A stretch of 64,000 nucleotides of DNA from Macrocystis pyrifera (Eukaryota > Sar > Phaeophyceae > Laminariales > Laminariaceae). A model generated the notes under the pieces. That model was given only the letters and a program-made list of their open reading frames with translations. It did not search any database and was not told where the DNA came from. The stretch covers positions 1,851,001 through 1,915,000 of the forward strand of contig JASSKH010000003.1 of NCBI GenBank assembly GCA_031763025.1. Reading direction: 5' to 3'. This document shows, piece after piece, positions 21,429-32,295 of this stretch. The translations under genes and the position numbers were made by a program. How positions within the stretch are numbered: position 1 is the stretch's first letter; each line of letters begins with the position of its first letter.

Positions 21429-22299
21429 CCAGCTCAACGCATACAACATACATGTCCAATAGAAGAACCGCCAAAGTGATAGTGTAGTGCAGTTAGGAGT
21501 TTGGCCACCTCGAGGTATCTGTCACGCTCCTCACTCCCACCCTTCTATAGTACTTCTAGCAGTATTTCGGCGGTTAATATTTCTTTTATACTCCAACGCC
21601 TTGTATTTGGGAGGCTGGAGAAGGCCAAAATATGGCTCATCGAATTCGATTCCAGGCGAAGATCAAAACTTTTAACACAGGGCACCAAAAAGCACGAATA
21701 GCTCACAGCAGTCATACACAAGGACGCTGACCACACTCTTTTCACTGCTGCCATGGTGCCGTGGGGCAAAATTACCAGAGATCGCCTTCTCGGCTAACCT
21801 GTTACACGTGTGATCTGGTCACAACAAGTATTAATAATGCCATTTTGAGCTGAAATTCGGGAAGTATTCTAGTAAGCAGGCGTCTCATTGGTCCCGGCCT
21901 TTGGCGACATAAAACATTTCTTTAAAACCAAAGCATGACTAGATCGTGAAAAAAATAAACGCTGATGGGGGAAAATGGAGACCGCCTGTTCTTAAGACCT
22001 GAACATGTTACTTTTTTGTCTTCAAACATGCTTCCGGTCACGTATACGAGTATAACAGATATATTTTTGAATCGCCCATGATTGCTCTTGCCAGTCTCCG
22101 ACCCAAAAAATTGTGTCCTTCCATTTGTTTCTCATACCTCTTCACTCAATTCATGTCCAGCCTCCCACTTTCGCTTCAGAACTACAAGTACTTCCTTCAC
22201 TGTGGCCTCACCGCCGTGGGGGCGAGGGGGGCGTTTATTCCCTGGTGTATATATATACCGGTAATATCCATCCGTCAAACGGGTAATATCCAGGGTTGT

Positions 22300-22620
22300 T
22301 CGCGGTCATGACCCGACCCGCGGATTGGGTCAGGAGGTGCTTCAGATATCACGGGTCGGGTCGGGCCGGACCGGGTAAGGACGTTCAAAGTCTTAAGGGT
22401 CGGGTTAGGTCGGGTCAAGAAGTCTTCAAATCTCGCGGGTCAGGTCCGGTCGCGTCAAGAGTTTTTCAAATCTCACGGGTCGGGTCAGGCGGGGTCAAAA
22501 GATGACGAAAAACGCACGTGTCGAGTCAAGTCATGATCAGCGAGAAACAAGTCACTCACGGGTCGGGCCAGCATGACCCAGTCGGGCCAGCATGACCCAC
22601 GAATTGTTTTCTGCTGACCC
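22300..22620. repeat. GGGTCGGGTC satellite, block 1
   Basis: Units of about 45-50 bp read TTCAAATCTCACGGGTCGGG followed by TCAGG or TCAAGAGG. The GGGTC pentamer recurs several times in each unit. Confidence 0.75.
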
Positions 22621-23099
22621 GCGGGTTGGACCTGCGCATCCGGTCCACGGATCTGACACTTCAACAACTTCCCGCTTTCTTGCCCAAAGGCTTCTCTCGT
22701 GCCATTACCCCAAATTCAATAATAATAAGCCAGAGGAATGCGACCAAATTGGTAATGACATGGAACGTTGATGAGGAAATAGGATATACTATACCGGTAT
22801 GTAGCTAAAATGAAGTGATGTGGGTAATGGAAATTGGGAAACGACTGGCAGAGAAGTGTGTGAGGGATACTACTGATTTACGGAAGGATGTTCGGTTTAT
22901 ATAGGAACGGCATCTACGCTATATTGTCGGAAGGCAAGAGTATTAATAATAATAATATTAATAATATACTGCTTTGATATTATATTCAAACATTGAAACA
23001 CCGCCAAAACTATATGCGCACTTCCGCATTCATCCATACTCACTATCAATAAGTCAGCCCACATATCGCTCCGTGGTACAAAATGAAGATTCAATTGTC

Positions 23100-23440
23100 T
23101 TCGAAGTGTCGAGCCACGGGCCGGATCCGCGGGTCGAACCCGCGGATCGAGGTACTATTAAATGGTCTCGCAGGTTGAGGTGACCCAACCCGCGACATGG
23201 CCCGTATCTCACGCGTCAATTGGAACCCGGCGGGTCGTGTCGGGCCAGGTCTGGAGGTCTTCAACATCTCACGGGTCAGGTCGGGTCGGGTCAATAGGTT
23301 TTCAAATCTCACAGGTCGGGTCGAGTCGGGTCAGGAGGTTTTCAAATATCACGGGTCGGGTCGGGTCAGGAGGTTTCCAAAATCTCGCGGGTCAGGTCGG
23401 GTCAGGTCAAGACATCTCGAAATGTTCGGGCGATTCGGGT
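23100..23440. repeat. GGGTCGGGTC satellite, block 2
   Basis: Same unit as block 1 (TTTTCAAATCTCACAGGTCG, GGTCAGGAGG), five to six copies. It is separated from block 1 by about 480 bp without the repeat. Confidence 0.75.
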
Positions 23441-24849
23441 CAGTTTCTGCCGTTCCTCGTTGTACTCTTACACTTGCATGTTGGCTGGGAGAAGCGTATA
23501 TGACCCATCAATGTTCAGATGCATTGTCTCTCGTGCATTGGCGTTCAGGGTTTTGACAGTCTTACAATCCATTGGTCGACCAAACAGCACGTTTTGCCCT
23601 TTCGTGACCTCTGAGGTCCTTCGTCCGATGAATGCGGTCTCTTTTCATGCCCCCGTTGTTAATCTGTGCAGGCACACACGTCCTCCCACTGCCTGCCACC
23701 ATGAAGGTTTTGCGCTCGAATCAATGAGCGGTCGGCATAGTAAAAAGCATGAATAATTGAAAACAATGATGAGTACTCGATCAAAAATAACACGTACGGT
23801 ACCAGGTGTGATAAGAACAATAGTAGTTCAATCGACGCGAAAGCGTGTTCCTATTATATGACTCAAGATAACATCAGTGATTGCTGGCGAGTTCTCAAAT
23901 CAGAGCACGAGCAGCAAGCAGGGGCCTAACCCCCCGCGAACTAACAAATCCATCGAGCATTGCCATCGAGCACGCAATGTACCGCATTACAGCCAGACCC
24001 TCAAACGAAAGCAACCCGCTGAGTTGCACAACTTATAGTTCAAACCTTGCACACGTATTGCAGATGCAGATGACGGCAACACATTGCCATAGTCGCCACA
24101 CAATGTAAACTCACAACCAGATCGAGAGCATAAAGTAAAAAGCAACGATCAGTGAATGCATTGCTGGACAATAAACCATTCGCGCTTCGAAAATCTTAAG
24201 CAACGTAGAGGCCAGGTAGAAAATTACGTCAGGACCTTGGGTGCCGTTATATATACAACTAAGAATGTAACCATTCATGTTTATAACCGCCAAAAAAAAA
24301 TCCGTGCAAACGCTTTTGATCAACAGAAAAGCTGCGCTGAACTTTTCCCTCTCTCTCTACGCGATGGTAGCTAGACGCAGGCCCTGAAGACGCGGACATC
24401 GTTGACATGGACACACCCATAATATGTAAGAAAGTCGAGATAGGCACCAGAGACGGCGAGATAGGTAGCGAGACGGGCATCAACCACAACGAAGACAAGG
24501 GGGAGAGGGGGGGTGGGGGGTGGACGCCCCCTACACCCCAGGATCAAGGAAATTAGCCAAATGCAGGTTCGAAGAGAGCTATAGGCACACATAACGCCCA
24601 GAAAAAATAAGTATACGCCTGGTAGCTATTCAAAAGGCAAGCCTAAATGGTTTGACACCAGCACAACCAACAAATCAGACGGAATTGCATACATATTTTT
24701 CTACAACATTAACCCTTGTAGGCCAATGACAATGCAAAACGCGACCAACGGGCACCAACACAAAAACGCAAGTAATGGGCACCAACACGAAACGCAACCA
24801 ACGGGCTCTACGAGGGACGTCTCCCTCTAGCGGGTGACGGACAAACACC

Positions 24850-27800
24850 TCACAACTCAGCGCCTGACCCGTGCGCGTCGCTATCCGATTCCCTGTCCAT
24901 GGTAGGCTTTACAAGCTCTGCTGCGCCCAAATCGGACCGCAGAGCTTGCGCTACCCCGAGAGCGGCGTTCTTTGCGGCGATGGCAGAAATTTCCTGCGGG
25001 AAAAATCACAACGGCGTCAAGGAAAATAGGAGCAAGGGTCACTCAAAGTTAGTGCACCCCCTGGCTTTCGGGATTGCCATCAAGGCCTCGAGCTATTCTG
25101 TGGCTTTCGTTCGAGTCGTCGTCTGATATAACTGCTGAAAAAAAGGGGTTTCCATCGCCAGCGAGGCTTGAATTACCCACGTGCGCACGTGTTTCTACTT
25201 CGCGCCTATGCTACTGCTAGAAGGGTGGAGCAGTTTCCTCCTGGTAAATACTCGTCGTAATATAGTCGGTTGTCTAATGAGAAACCGCGAAGAAACATCG
25301 CACTCTACAATGAAGCTGAGCTGTTGCAGAAGCTACAGTATTTTTACCTTGGAAATAACATTTCGGAGGTGCGTTCACACCAGTGCACCTTGTTGCCCGG
25401 AGAAAGCACATTCCTCAATAGAAGGCCATTCAACGACGGAGGTGTGACGATGGTCCCGTCGCCAAAGTAGACGAAACAAATCAAGAAGTCTACCCCTTCC
25501 CCCAGGTCAATGGTCAAATGACTAAGGCATGCAACAAATGAGTACGCCGCCCCCCCCCCCCCCCCCACTCCCGTATCCTACCTCCTCCCCGTCCAGCTTT
25601 CTCGTTTGCGAAGGCTGTACCTTGACCTTGGCCTAGCTCCGATAAAAAGTTTAAAGTGTACTTGACTTCAAATACTAACCCTATAAATAGCTCTAACCCC
25701 GGCCGCCTGGGAAAATTCTCTGAACCAAAATGTACTGAGGATTTCGTGTGGACTACATATCATTTTCGTCCAAGATGGGCCAAGTCGTAAACAATACTAC
25801 TGCTGTCGTTTGCCTTAGCATGGACTTATTCGGAAATGTTCCCTGCGATGACGGGCTCACCATCGCGCTCACGCCCTCCTCCAACGACGAGACGTACCAC
25901 ACCGGGTGTCCCACGAACAGCACGGCGGGTGAAAAGGCCTGCACGAAGTCAAAGCAGGCGCGTGATTTGATTTGATTGAAGGGCGCTGAGTTTGGATCGG
26001 CTGTTGTGGGGTGACACACGGAGCGGGGGAGGTAGATTCTGCGGCGCCACTCGCTACTCACGATCAGACAGAAGCAGAACACCGCACGGAAGTAATGTCA
26101 CCCCACGCCGACCACGTCGCAAGGTTTGGTAGGAAGCGAATCGACACGGGAAAACAACGAAATAACCAAAACCGAAAAAACCGAAAAAACCGAAAAACAT
26201 AAACAACGAACTAAAAAACGGAAAGTTGAAAAAAAAACAAATCGACAATACCGACATTTCGAACGACAGCGAAGAAAGAGGGTCACCCCTTCTATTCTCG
26301 GCTGGGCATGCCAATGATTGGGAGGCCGCGGCCTTTCGAAGTTTACCTCCCTAGGCGTAAGCACGGGGTACGCACGCCACTCGCGATGGTGCAAAATCTC
26401 CCAAGACCCGCGGACGAACAGCGAGTCAAGCAACCCCGTCCACAGCTCTTGCCTGCGGCGGGGGCAGACGCGGTTAGAGGCACAATTAATCGTAAGTCAC
26501 CGACAGTAGTGCTGAAGCTGCAGGAACGAGGACGACGGCGCCGAGGGAGCCTGGCGCACTGACGCTGTGTGCGACTACAAGCGCCTGAGGGTGGTTCTTA
26601 CAGAGTTCCCGCCACATGCAAACGCGAACAAGAACTGCGGTGTACTTCAGAAGAGCACGTGTCGAACAATGAACAGACTGGGTCCGGCCACTGTCACCTG
26701 CCTTCTCCTAGCACTGCGGAAAGCACGCACCCACACCCAACTAGACCGGGCACAACCCACTGCTCAAGCACCTCGAAAATATCTTGTAGACACCAAGGCT
26801 GTCAGACGAACCGTCAACCCAGGCGTGCAGCGCCAGCGATGAGAAGGCCAGGCCGGCCGCCGATTCCGTTAGCAGCACGCTAGCCGGCATCGTCTCGGAC
26901 GGCTTGAGGCCAAAGTAGGCGCGATCAACCACGCCGCGCACGATGGTGGTGTGCACTTCTTGGTACTTTACGGTGGACAATGGTTGTCGGAGGGTCTCGC
27001 TCTCGCCGTCCTGGGCACTCCAGAGGGAGCAAGCAGCACGCGTTGGGGTGGGGGTACGGAATGGGCGGCTCGCGTTGCTTCCTTAAGAGGCCAGCGTACG
27101 CCAATGAAAACACTCAACGTGCTTATGTTAGATATACGTAACAACCATTCAGTTAGCAGTCAGCGCTGGCTACTAGTTCAGTGGGTATGATGCACTAATA
27201 CAAAAATCTTGTTTCCCACTATTAATAGCTCAGTGGGGTATGGTGTATAGAAGCAAAACATTATTCTCAATACACTGATATGCCCTGCCCCGACAACATT
27301 AATCGAATCGCTGTTGCTGCCAGGTAAAGGTATGACACCAGCTTCTTACCTCCCCCCGCACATCCAGCGCAATGCCTGCTAGTCCAAGCGGCGCCGCGAT
27401 TACGACAGCATCAAACGTCCCCAGCTTGTCTTGGGCGCCGCCGATGAGTGAGTATCCGGCCTTAACGCTCCCTACAACTCCGGTGACGCGAGTCTCTAGC
27501 CGGACTTCGGTTGCGGATGCTTTAAGGAGTTCCTGGTGACAAAAGTTAAGGGAAAACAGCACAAAGAGGGCGCCATACCGTCGGTAACGAAACATTGGTA
27601 ACTCGTCAACCTCACGAGGCGTGCCGTCTAGAATAGTCAAGGACCCGTAAAAGTACGTAGCGCGGCCAAAGCACCTGCTCCCCCGCACATCTATACTCCG
27701 CCTAGCATTTCAAGGTAATCCTAATATCAACTGCAGTATAAATGACTACGAGTATCGCCGGAGGATGGCAAACCAATAGCAATGCCTCAATAGGCCATTC

Positions 27801-30800
27801 GCTTCCGCCCTCTGTACCGTTTGACAAACGCTTTTAGAACGACACTAGCACTCATATGTCCTACTCGTATTCTCCATACTTTTCGTCCCAACCGCTGTTG
27901 ATTCTTCTACTGCTGCAAGCCTAATTGAACTCTATGTAAAGTAGTCTGTCCCCCCAAAACGTGGGTTTTGCGATTGGGAAGGCCCTGTAACCATCTCAGA
28001 TGTACCCTTGTTCGAAATCTTGCATAGTAACGCAAGATATGTTTGCTGGGTTAAGGGGGCTCCCGTTCGCACCTCTGACAGTCGTGAATTCCCCCCTTCA
28101 ACCTTGAACAGATCTCCGGTCACCGCTGGGCAGAGGCTTACCACTCCCGCGAGCGCGTTAAGGCCGTTATCCTGGAGTTTCATTTCCGAAATGACACAAA
28201 ACGACGGCCATACGGTAAAGAGCGCGGGGGGGGGGGGGGGGCAGGAGCAAAGGAGTTTGTGGTGCAAGCCGAGGACATGGTTTGCTGGCCACTAGGGGGA
28301 AGGGTGTGTGTGTGTATAAAATCTGCTGAACTATGGGATGGGCAGCGAAACCTGTCGGGGTCAGGCGCGTGAACGGGGACAGGTGTTATGATACTTCTTT
28401 GTATGAGGTTGAAAGCCCGGTAACTACCTGGGTTCAGTCACTGGGAACGTATTTGTAGTACTTGGAAGGCGTATCTTAGATGGAAAACCAGGGGTTTTCC
28501 AGAGGCGCACGAGCTTGGTCTCAGTCTCCGCGTGCACGAAAGGATTAAAACTGCTCTTCTATAGCTAAGCAAGCAACACACGTGAGTACCAACGATTACC
28601 GACTTAAAAGGCAGACCTGTCCAGGGATACAAAGTGTCCCGCAACCTTGATCTTAACACAGGCGCACTCTTGTCAGGTTCAGTTTGTGGGGCTCAGACAA
28701 AGCGGGTGGTACGCCCTACCGCCGGATGCATCATAAGAGGAACTTTTGACCGAGGGCGTGCCGGTGACGTAGTACGGAGCGTTCTGTAACGCAGCACTCG
28801 TTTCGCCACTGCAGCAGGTGCTATGATAAGACAGTCGACACACGAGCCACACCTCGCCCTTCGACCGATGAGGTTCTCCGACGTTTCCCGTGTGGAGCAA
28901 CCGTTCAGTGCTGACGAAACATCGTGCTAGTTACATCGTGAGGTGAACACAACGTAGTGGTATGACCCCTGCACTTTGCGCGCGCTAACGTGTTCGGTGC
29001 GGCCATCACCAGCAAGGGTACCGGTACCACTTCAAATCTCCTTAACCGACCACACCAATCGAATATGGACCTGACAGACGAAACGGCTATCTTCTTTCGA
29101 AGGAAACCCCTATTTTCCCCCCGGGGAGTCCTTTCAATTTCCCCCTTTCACCCCGTCATTCTGGGCTTGGGAAACGCTATTCCCTGCGCGTCGGTGCGTC
29201 CATCGAAACATGGCCAACACTTTATTCGAGTAGCTCGCGTCAAAACCTCAAATTTAGTATGGGATCTCGACTTGCAGAAAGCGCCCAGCATACCAGAACC
29301 TTGCGAGTAGGGACGAGGCAATGCAGTATCGATCCTTTGGCGAGAGGAGTGAATAGGTCGCACACCTGATTGTAGTTAACTCTGTTGGCGGCGTGCGCGA
29401 GCTCGCTCTCCACCAGCGACCCCCTCCGGCCGACTCGGTCCTGAAAGTGGTCCGCGATGGTCATACGAGAGAGATCGAGAAGATCGACCTCGCCTGAAAA
29501 ACGCGCCGGCGTCCAAATTAGCGGTCTGTCTTGCCCAGGTGGCAAGGGGCGATAAGGCAGGAATAACTAAAGGCTGGCCGTTGAATGCTGTCGTCATCAG
29601 CAACGGCGGCGTTTCAATCTTCGAGAGTTTCGACGGCGGTCTCAATATATTCGTGTGTCCACCCGCTCTGAGCAAGGAACCGGCTTTACTCGTTGCAGGT
29701 GATATAGTCTGTAAGCCAATCCAAAGACAAGCGATGTATCTCTTCGCTCAGACTCTCTACGCACACCTCCTCCGCCCCGCCCACCCCCCGCTTTGCGAGG
29801 CAGACAGACAGACCGTGACATTCACGTCATGCGTCGCATCAGCGTTACGTGCAACAGTGTCCACACAAGCGGCGAACTATTCTATCAGTAGTGCGTCAAA
29901 ATCACAAGTGCGCTCAAGCTATACTACCGTTGCTCCTAGACGTAGACGTGGCCTCTGTTACCGCCGTCCACGGTGCAGCAGCGCCTGCTCTGACTCACTC
30001 CACAAATCTTCTGGCGTGTCGAACACCCTCCCGTCAGCCTGCAGGTCGTATATCCGGTCGAACTTTGCCAGCGCGTCATAAACCATGGATCTCAGCGTCA
30101 GCAGTGACCTGGACAAGGAACAGAAACGGACCGCACGCGCTGTGTTAGACGTCAAATCCGCCGCCGCCGCCAGCGAAGGCATGAAGGTAGATCCGAAAAA
30201 AAACGAAAACTTACTCACGTGATCTGTGCTGTGCCGCTGATTCTGTCACGATCGCTGCTGCATCGCTCAAAGTACCGATTTTTTTTAAACGCGGCTGCGC
30301 GGGTGGTGAAAACCGGGGGCAGACTGCCATGCCAGATGCGGACGAAAAAGAAGGCCCACTGCTGATGTATCGCATAATATTACGCCCTTACATTCCGTAT
30401 CGCCACGCCATCCGCATTAGGTTGGCGAGACCCCTCTCCGTCGTCGTGAGCACGAACCGCTCGCCGTCCCACAGCCCCGTTTGGGGTCCCTCCTGCTTTG
30501 CGGCGTCTACCCGCTTGAGGCTGACGCGTTCGGTCAAGTTGAAGAGGTGGGCGTTGCCGGTGTAGATCACGGATGCACCTGTCTCTAAAGTCCGCCCGTT
30601 GTACACGAAGTGCTACGTCACATACAGCGGCAGCGAGGAGGGGGGGGGAGGTTCTCGATGCATGGCCGTAGTCATAAGACCATAGATCCCCGCATCCCTA
30701 CCATGCCGGGACGCGGCACGTCGAGTTTTGACCGACCAGGCAGACATTGCGTGTACCAAGCGCGAAGCGCTGTGAGGTGTTCGCAAGAAGGGTGAGCTGC

Positions 30801-31821
30801 ATCCTAATAAGAAACGCTTGTGAGGCGGACTTGCACATGGATGACATTCATTTTCCGGTGAGGCCAGGGGGGGGGGGGGGGGGGGGGCATCACCGGCAAT
30901 GAGTTGAAGAACAACGTTTCGACTTTTTGATCATTGCCTTTGTTCTAAGATGTTATTCTGAGACAATCGGTACCTCGGTCGCTTCGTCGCCCTTGTTTTA
31001 CAGACATGCACGCCTTGTCAAGGACATGGACGGGAGAATTCCCTGGGCAGCTCCGAACAAACGTTATCGCAGGATATTTCCTGCTTTACACAATGCGCAT
31101 CACATCTCCGGAGCGCTATCCTTGCACAACAGAGAGCTACAGCCAGCATTGCTGCAGTTGTTGTACTCGTACCTAGCCCCGAGTCTTCGCATGCGATCTT
31201 GGTTTCCTTACGAGTACGAGTACACTTGGGAATACTCGTACAGGCGTTCGGAGATCGAAGGTACGGAGTATATTGTCATCGTCAGACGCGATGGTTGATG
31301 ATTACAGACCAGCTTTTTCTGCAATCTTTAAGTTTTTTATAAAATCGCACAGCTGACGTATTTCAAAATTTATAAAATCGCGAAGAGTAATAAAGCGGGT
31401 ACCGAGAAAGGCGCTTCAAGCGCACGCGCAGCAGACGAGAAAGCTGCGCAACACATCACCGCGTACGCAGGAGTACTTAAATACTAATAACAGCCAACTA
31501 CAGCCCCTCCACAGCACCTCAACAACAGCAGAAACAATAGCAGTGTGCATATGGTAGCTGATTCGCATACGAGCTGCTCACATCCGTCCTGCCTCCAGCC
31601 TTGCTGGCGCTGTCGAATACGGCAATCTCCACATCGTCACCTAGAGCTTCTCGTAGGAAGTAAGAAGCGGTGGAGCCTCCGATCCCCGCTCCAATAACAG
31701 CCACAGACAATTTATCGGGCCTATCAGCTCGCAGGAGGTGGCATCGGCACAGGAAACACAGGAGGAAAAATACCAGCAAACTTCTGGGACGGGTGCCGCT
31801 ACTACTCGACGACAACATCAT
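24850..31821 (-). CDS. prenylcysteine oxidase-like FAD flavoprotein
   Basis: Ten exons on the minus strand join in phase: 31821-31582, 30612-30392, 30108-29999, 29493-29366, 28171-28073, 27532-27350, 26965-26772, 26452-26347, 25938-25861, 24993-24850. They give 500 residues, against about 505 for human PCYOX1. All nine introns are GT-AG. Residues 1-30 form a signal peptide with a long Leu/Phe core. Residues 39-49 (SVAVIGAGIGG) are the Rossmann dinucleotide-binding motif and D70 ends the second strand. Family landmarks follow: LETGASVIYTGN, DALAKFDRIY, NRVNYNQDNGLNALAGVVSL, VEGGNSRL, FDAVVIAAPL, VYKIFSRQ, WRAYPVLTP, and the FAD-side end VWYVSSLEEGVSAMEISAIAAKNAAL. The known family cleaves the thioether of prenylcysteine with oxygen, releasing cysteine, an aldehyde and peroxide, in lysosome-like compartments; the same role here is inferred. 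Intron 4 carries a solo LTR. Confidence 0.88.
25505..25566 (+). repeat. poly-C-tailed dispersed repeat, 3' part (copy 2)
   Basis: It reads GGTCAATGGTCAAATGACTA, GGCATGCAACAAATGAGTAC and then a C16 run. It matches the 3' end of the copies at 17955 and 50007. It lies in intron 9 of the flavoprotein gene, antisense to it. Confidence 0.7.
26163..26200 (+). repeat. AACCGAAAA microsatellite
   Basis: Four tandem AACCGAAAA-type units in intron 8 of the flavoprotein gene. Confidence 0.7.
28384..28658 (+). mobile_element. solo LTR of the element A family
   Basis: This 275-bp copy begins TGTTATGATAC and ends GATCTTAACA, flanked by the 4-bp duplication CAGG at 28380-28383 and 28659-28662. It matches the three LTRs at 6160, 7652 and 10146 in reverse orientation. 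It lies in intron 4 of the flavoprotein gene, antisense to it. No internal element sequence is attached, so it most likely formed by LTR-LTR recombination. Confidence 0.88.
30639..30772 (-). repeat. poly-C-tailed dispersed repeat, copy 3
   Basis: On the minus strand it runs AGCGCTTCGCGCTTGGTAC, TGTCTGCCTGGTCGG, CGACGTGCCGCG, ATGGTAGGGATGCGGGG, CTATGGTCTTATGACTACGG, CATGCATCGAGAAC and then C-rich. It sits in intron 1 of the flavoprotein gene in the same sense as the gene, and its C-run ends about 27 bases before the acceptor of exon 2. Confidence 0.75.
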
Positions 31822-32295
31822 CGTTCAAGTTTGTTCTGGTGCACTGTCTGATTCGAAGCACCATAAAAATCGAGCTTAGGCCGTTGTTCGCTGGATAGCA
31901 GTGCTACGAATAGTCACTATACCACAGCACCACAACAGGATTTCCGGAGAACCAAACACGTGCTCAGCTCCAACAGCAGTTTATATCAAAGATGCAGCTC
32001 CAACAAGGCACGGCTTGATGGAACAAGCACGGAACAAGCACTACCAACGTTCGTACCAACTCCGAAGTGCTTCGCCTTTTGCACCGCATTTTAGGGGAGG
32101 GATTAAGCATGATTCCGTCTTATAAACGCCATATTGGTGGTACATTTTCAAAGCTGCTCTCTCTGCTTATGCTCCATCTCACCCTGAAACCTATCCCACG
32201 TGTCGGCTCTGCCTTCTTCTCCCAAGCGACCGCCACACCAACCGTAAGCCGAAACTAGTGGACACGTTTTGCCGTTCCAACCGAAAGCGACCACC
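31822..32295. promoter_or_regulatory. head-to-head intergenic region, putative bidirectional promoter
   Basis: The 474 bp separate the start codons of two divergent genes, the flavoprotein (-) and plastid HSP90 (+). TATAAA at 32121-32126, 170 bp before the HSP90 start codon, is a possible TATA element. I found no run of three alternating GAA/TTC blocks with correct spacing, so a heat-shock element is not supported. Confidence 0.5.

Larger units (their letters stand above)
21429..24849. other. intergenic, satellites only
   Basis: Apart from the two GGGTC satellite blocks described separately, I see no gene with conserved features. The region is the 3' flank of the minus-strand flavoprotein gene ending at 24850. 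Confidence 0.5.

Noticed and set aside
27215..27250. A-box-like TAGCTCAGTGGGG, possible tRNA
   Set aside because: No B box or foldable stems follow within 100 bases.
31822..32295. Heat-shock element in the HSP90 promoter
   Set aside because: GAA and TTC triplets occur, but not three alternating blocks at 2-base spacing.
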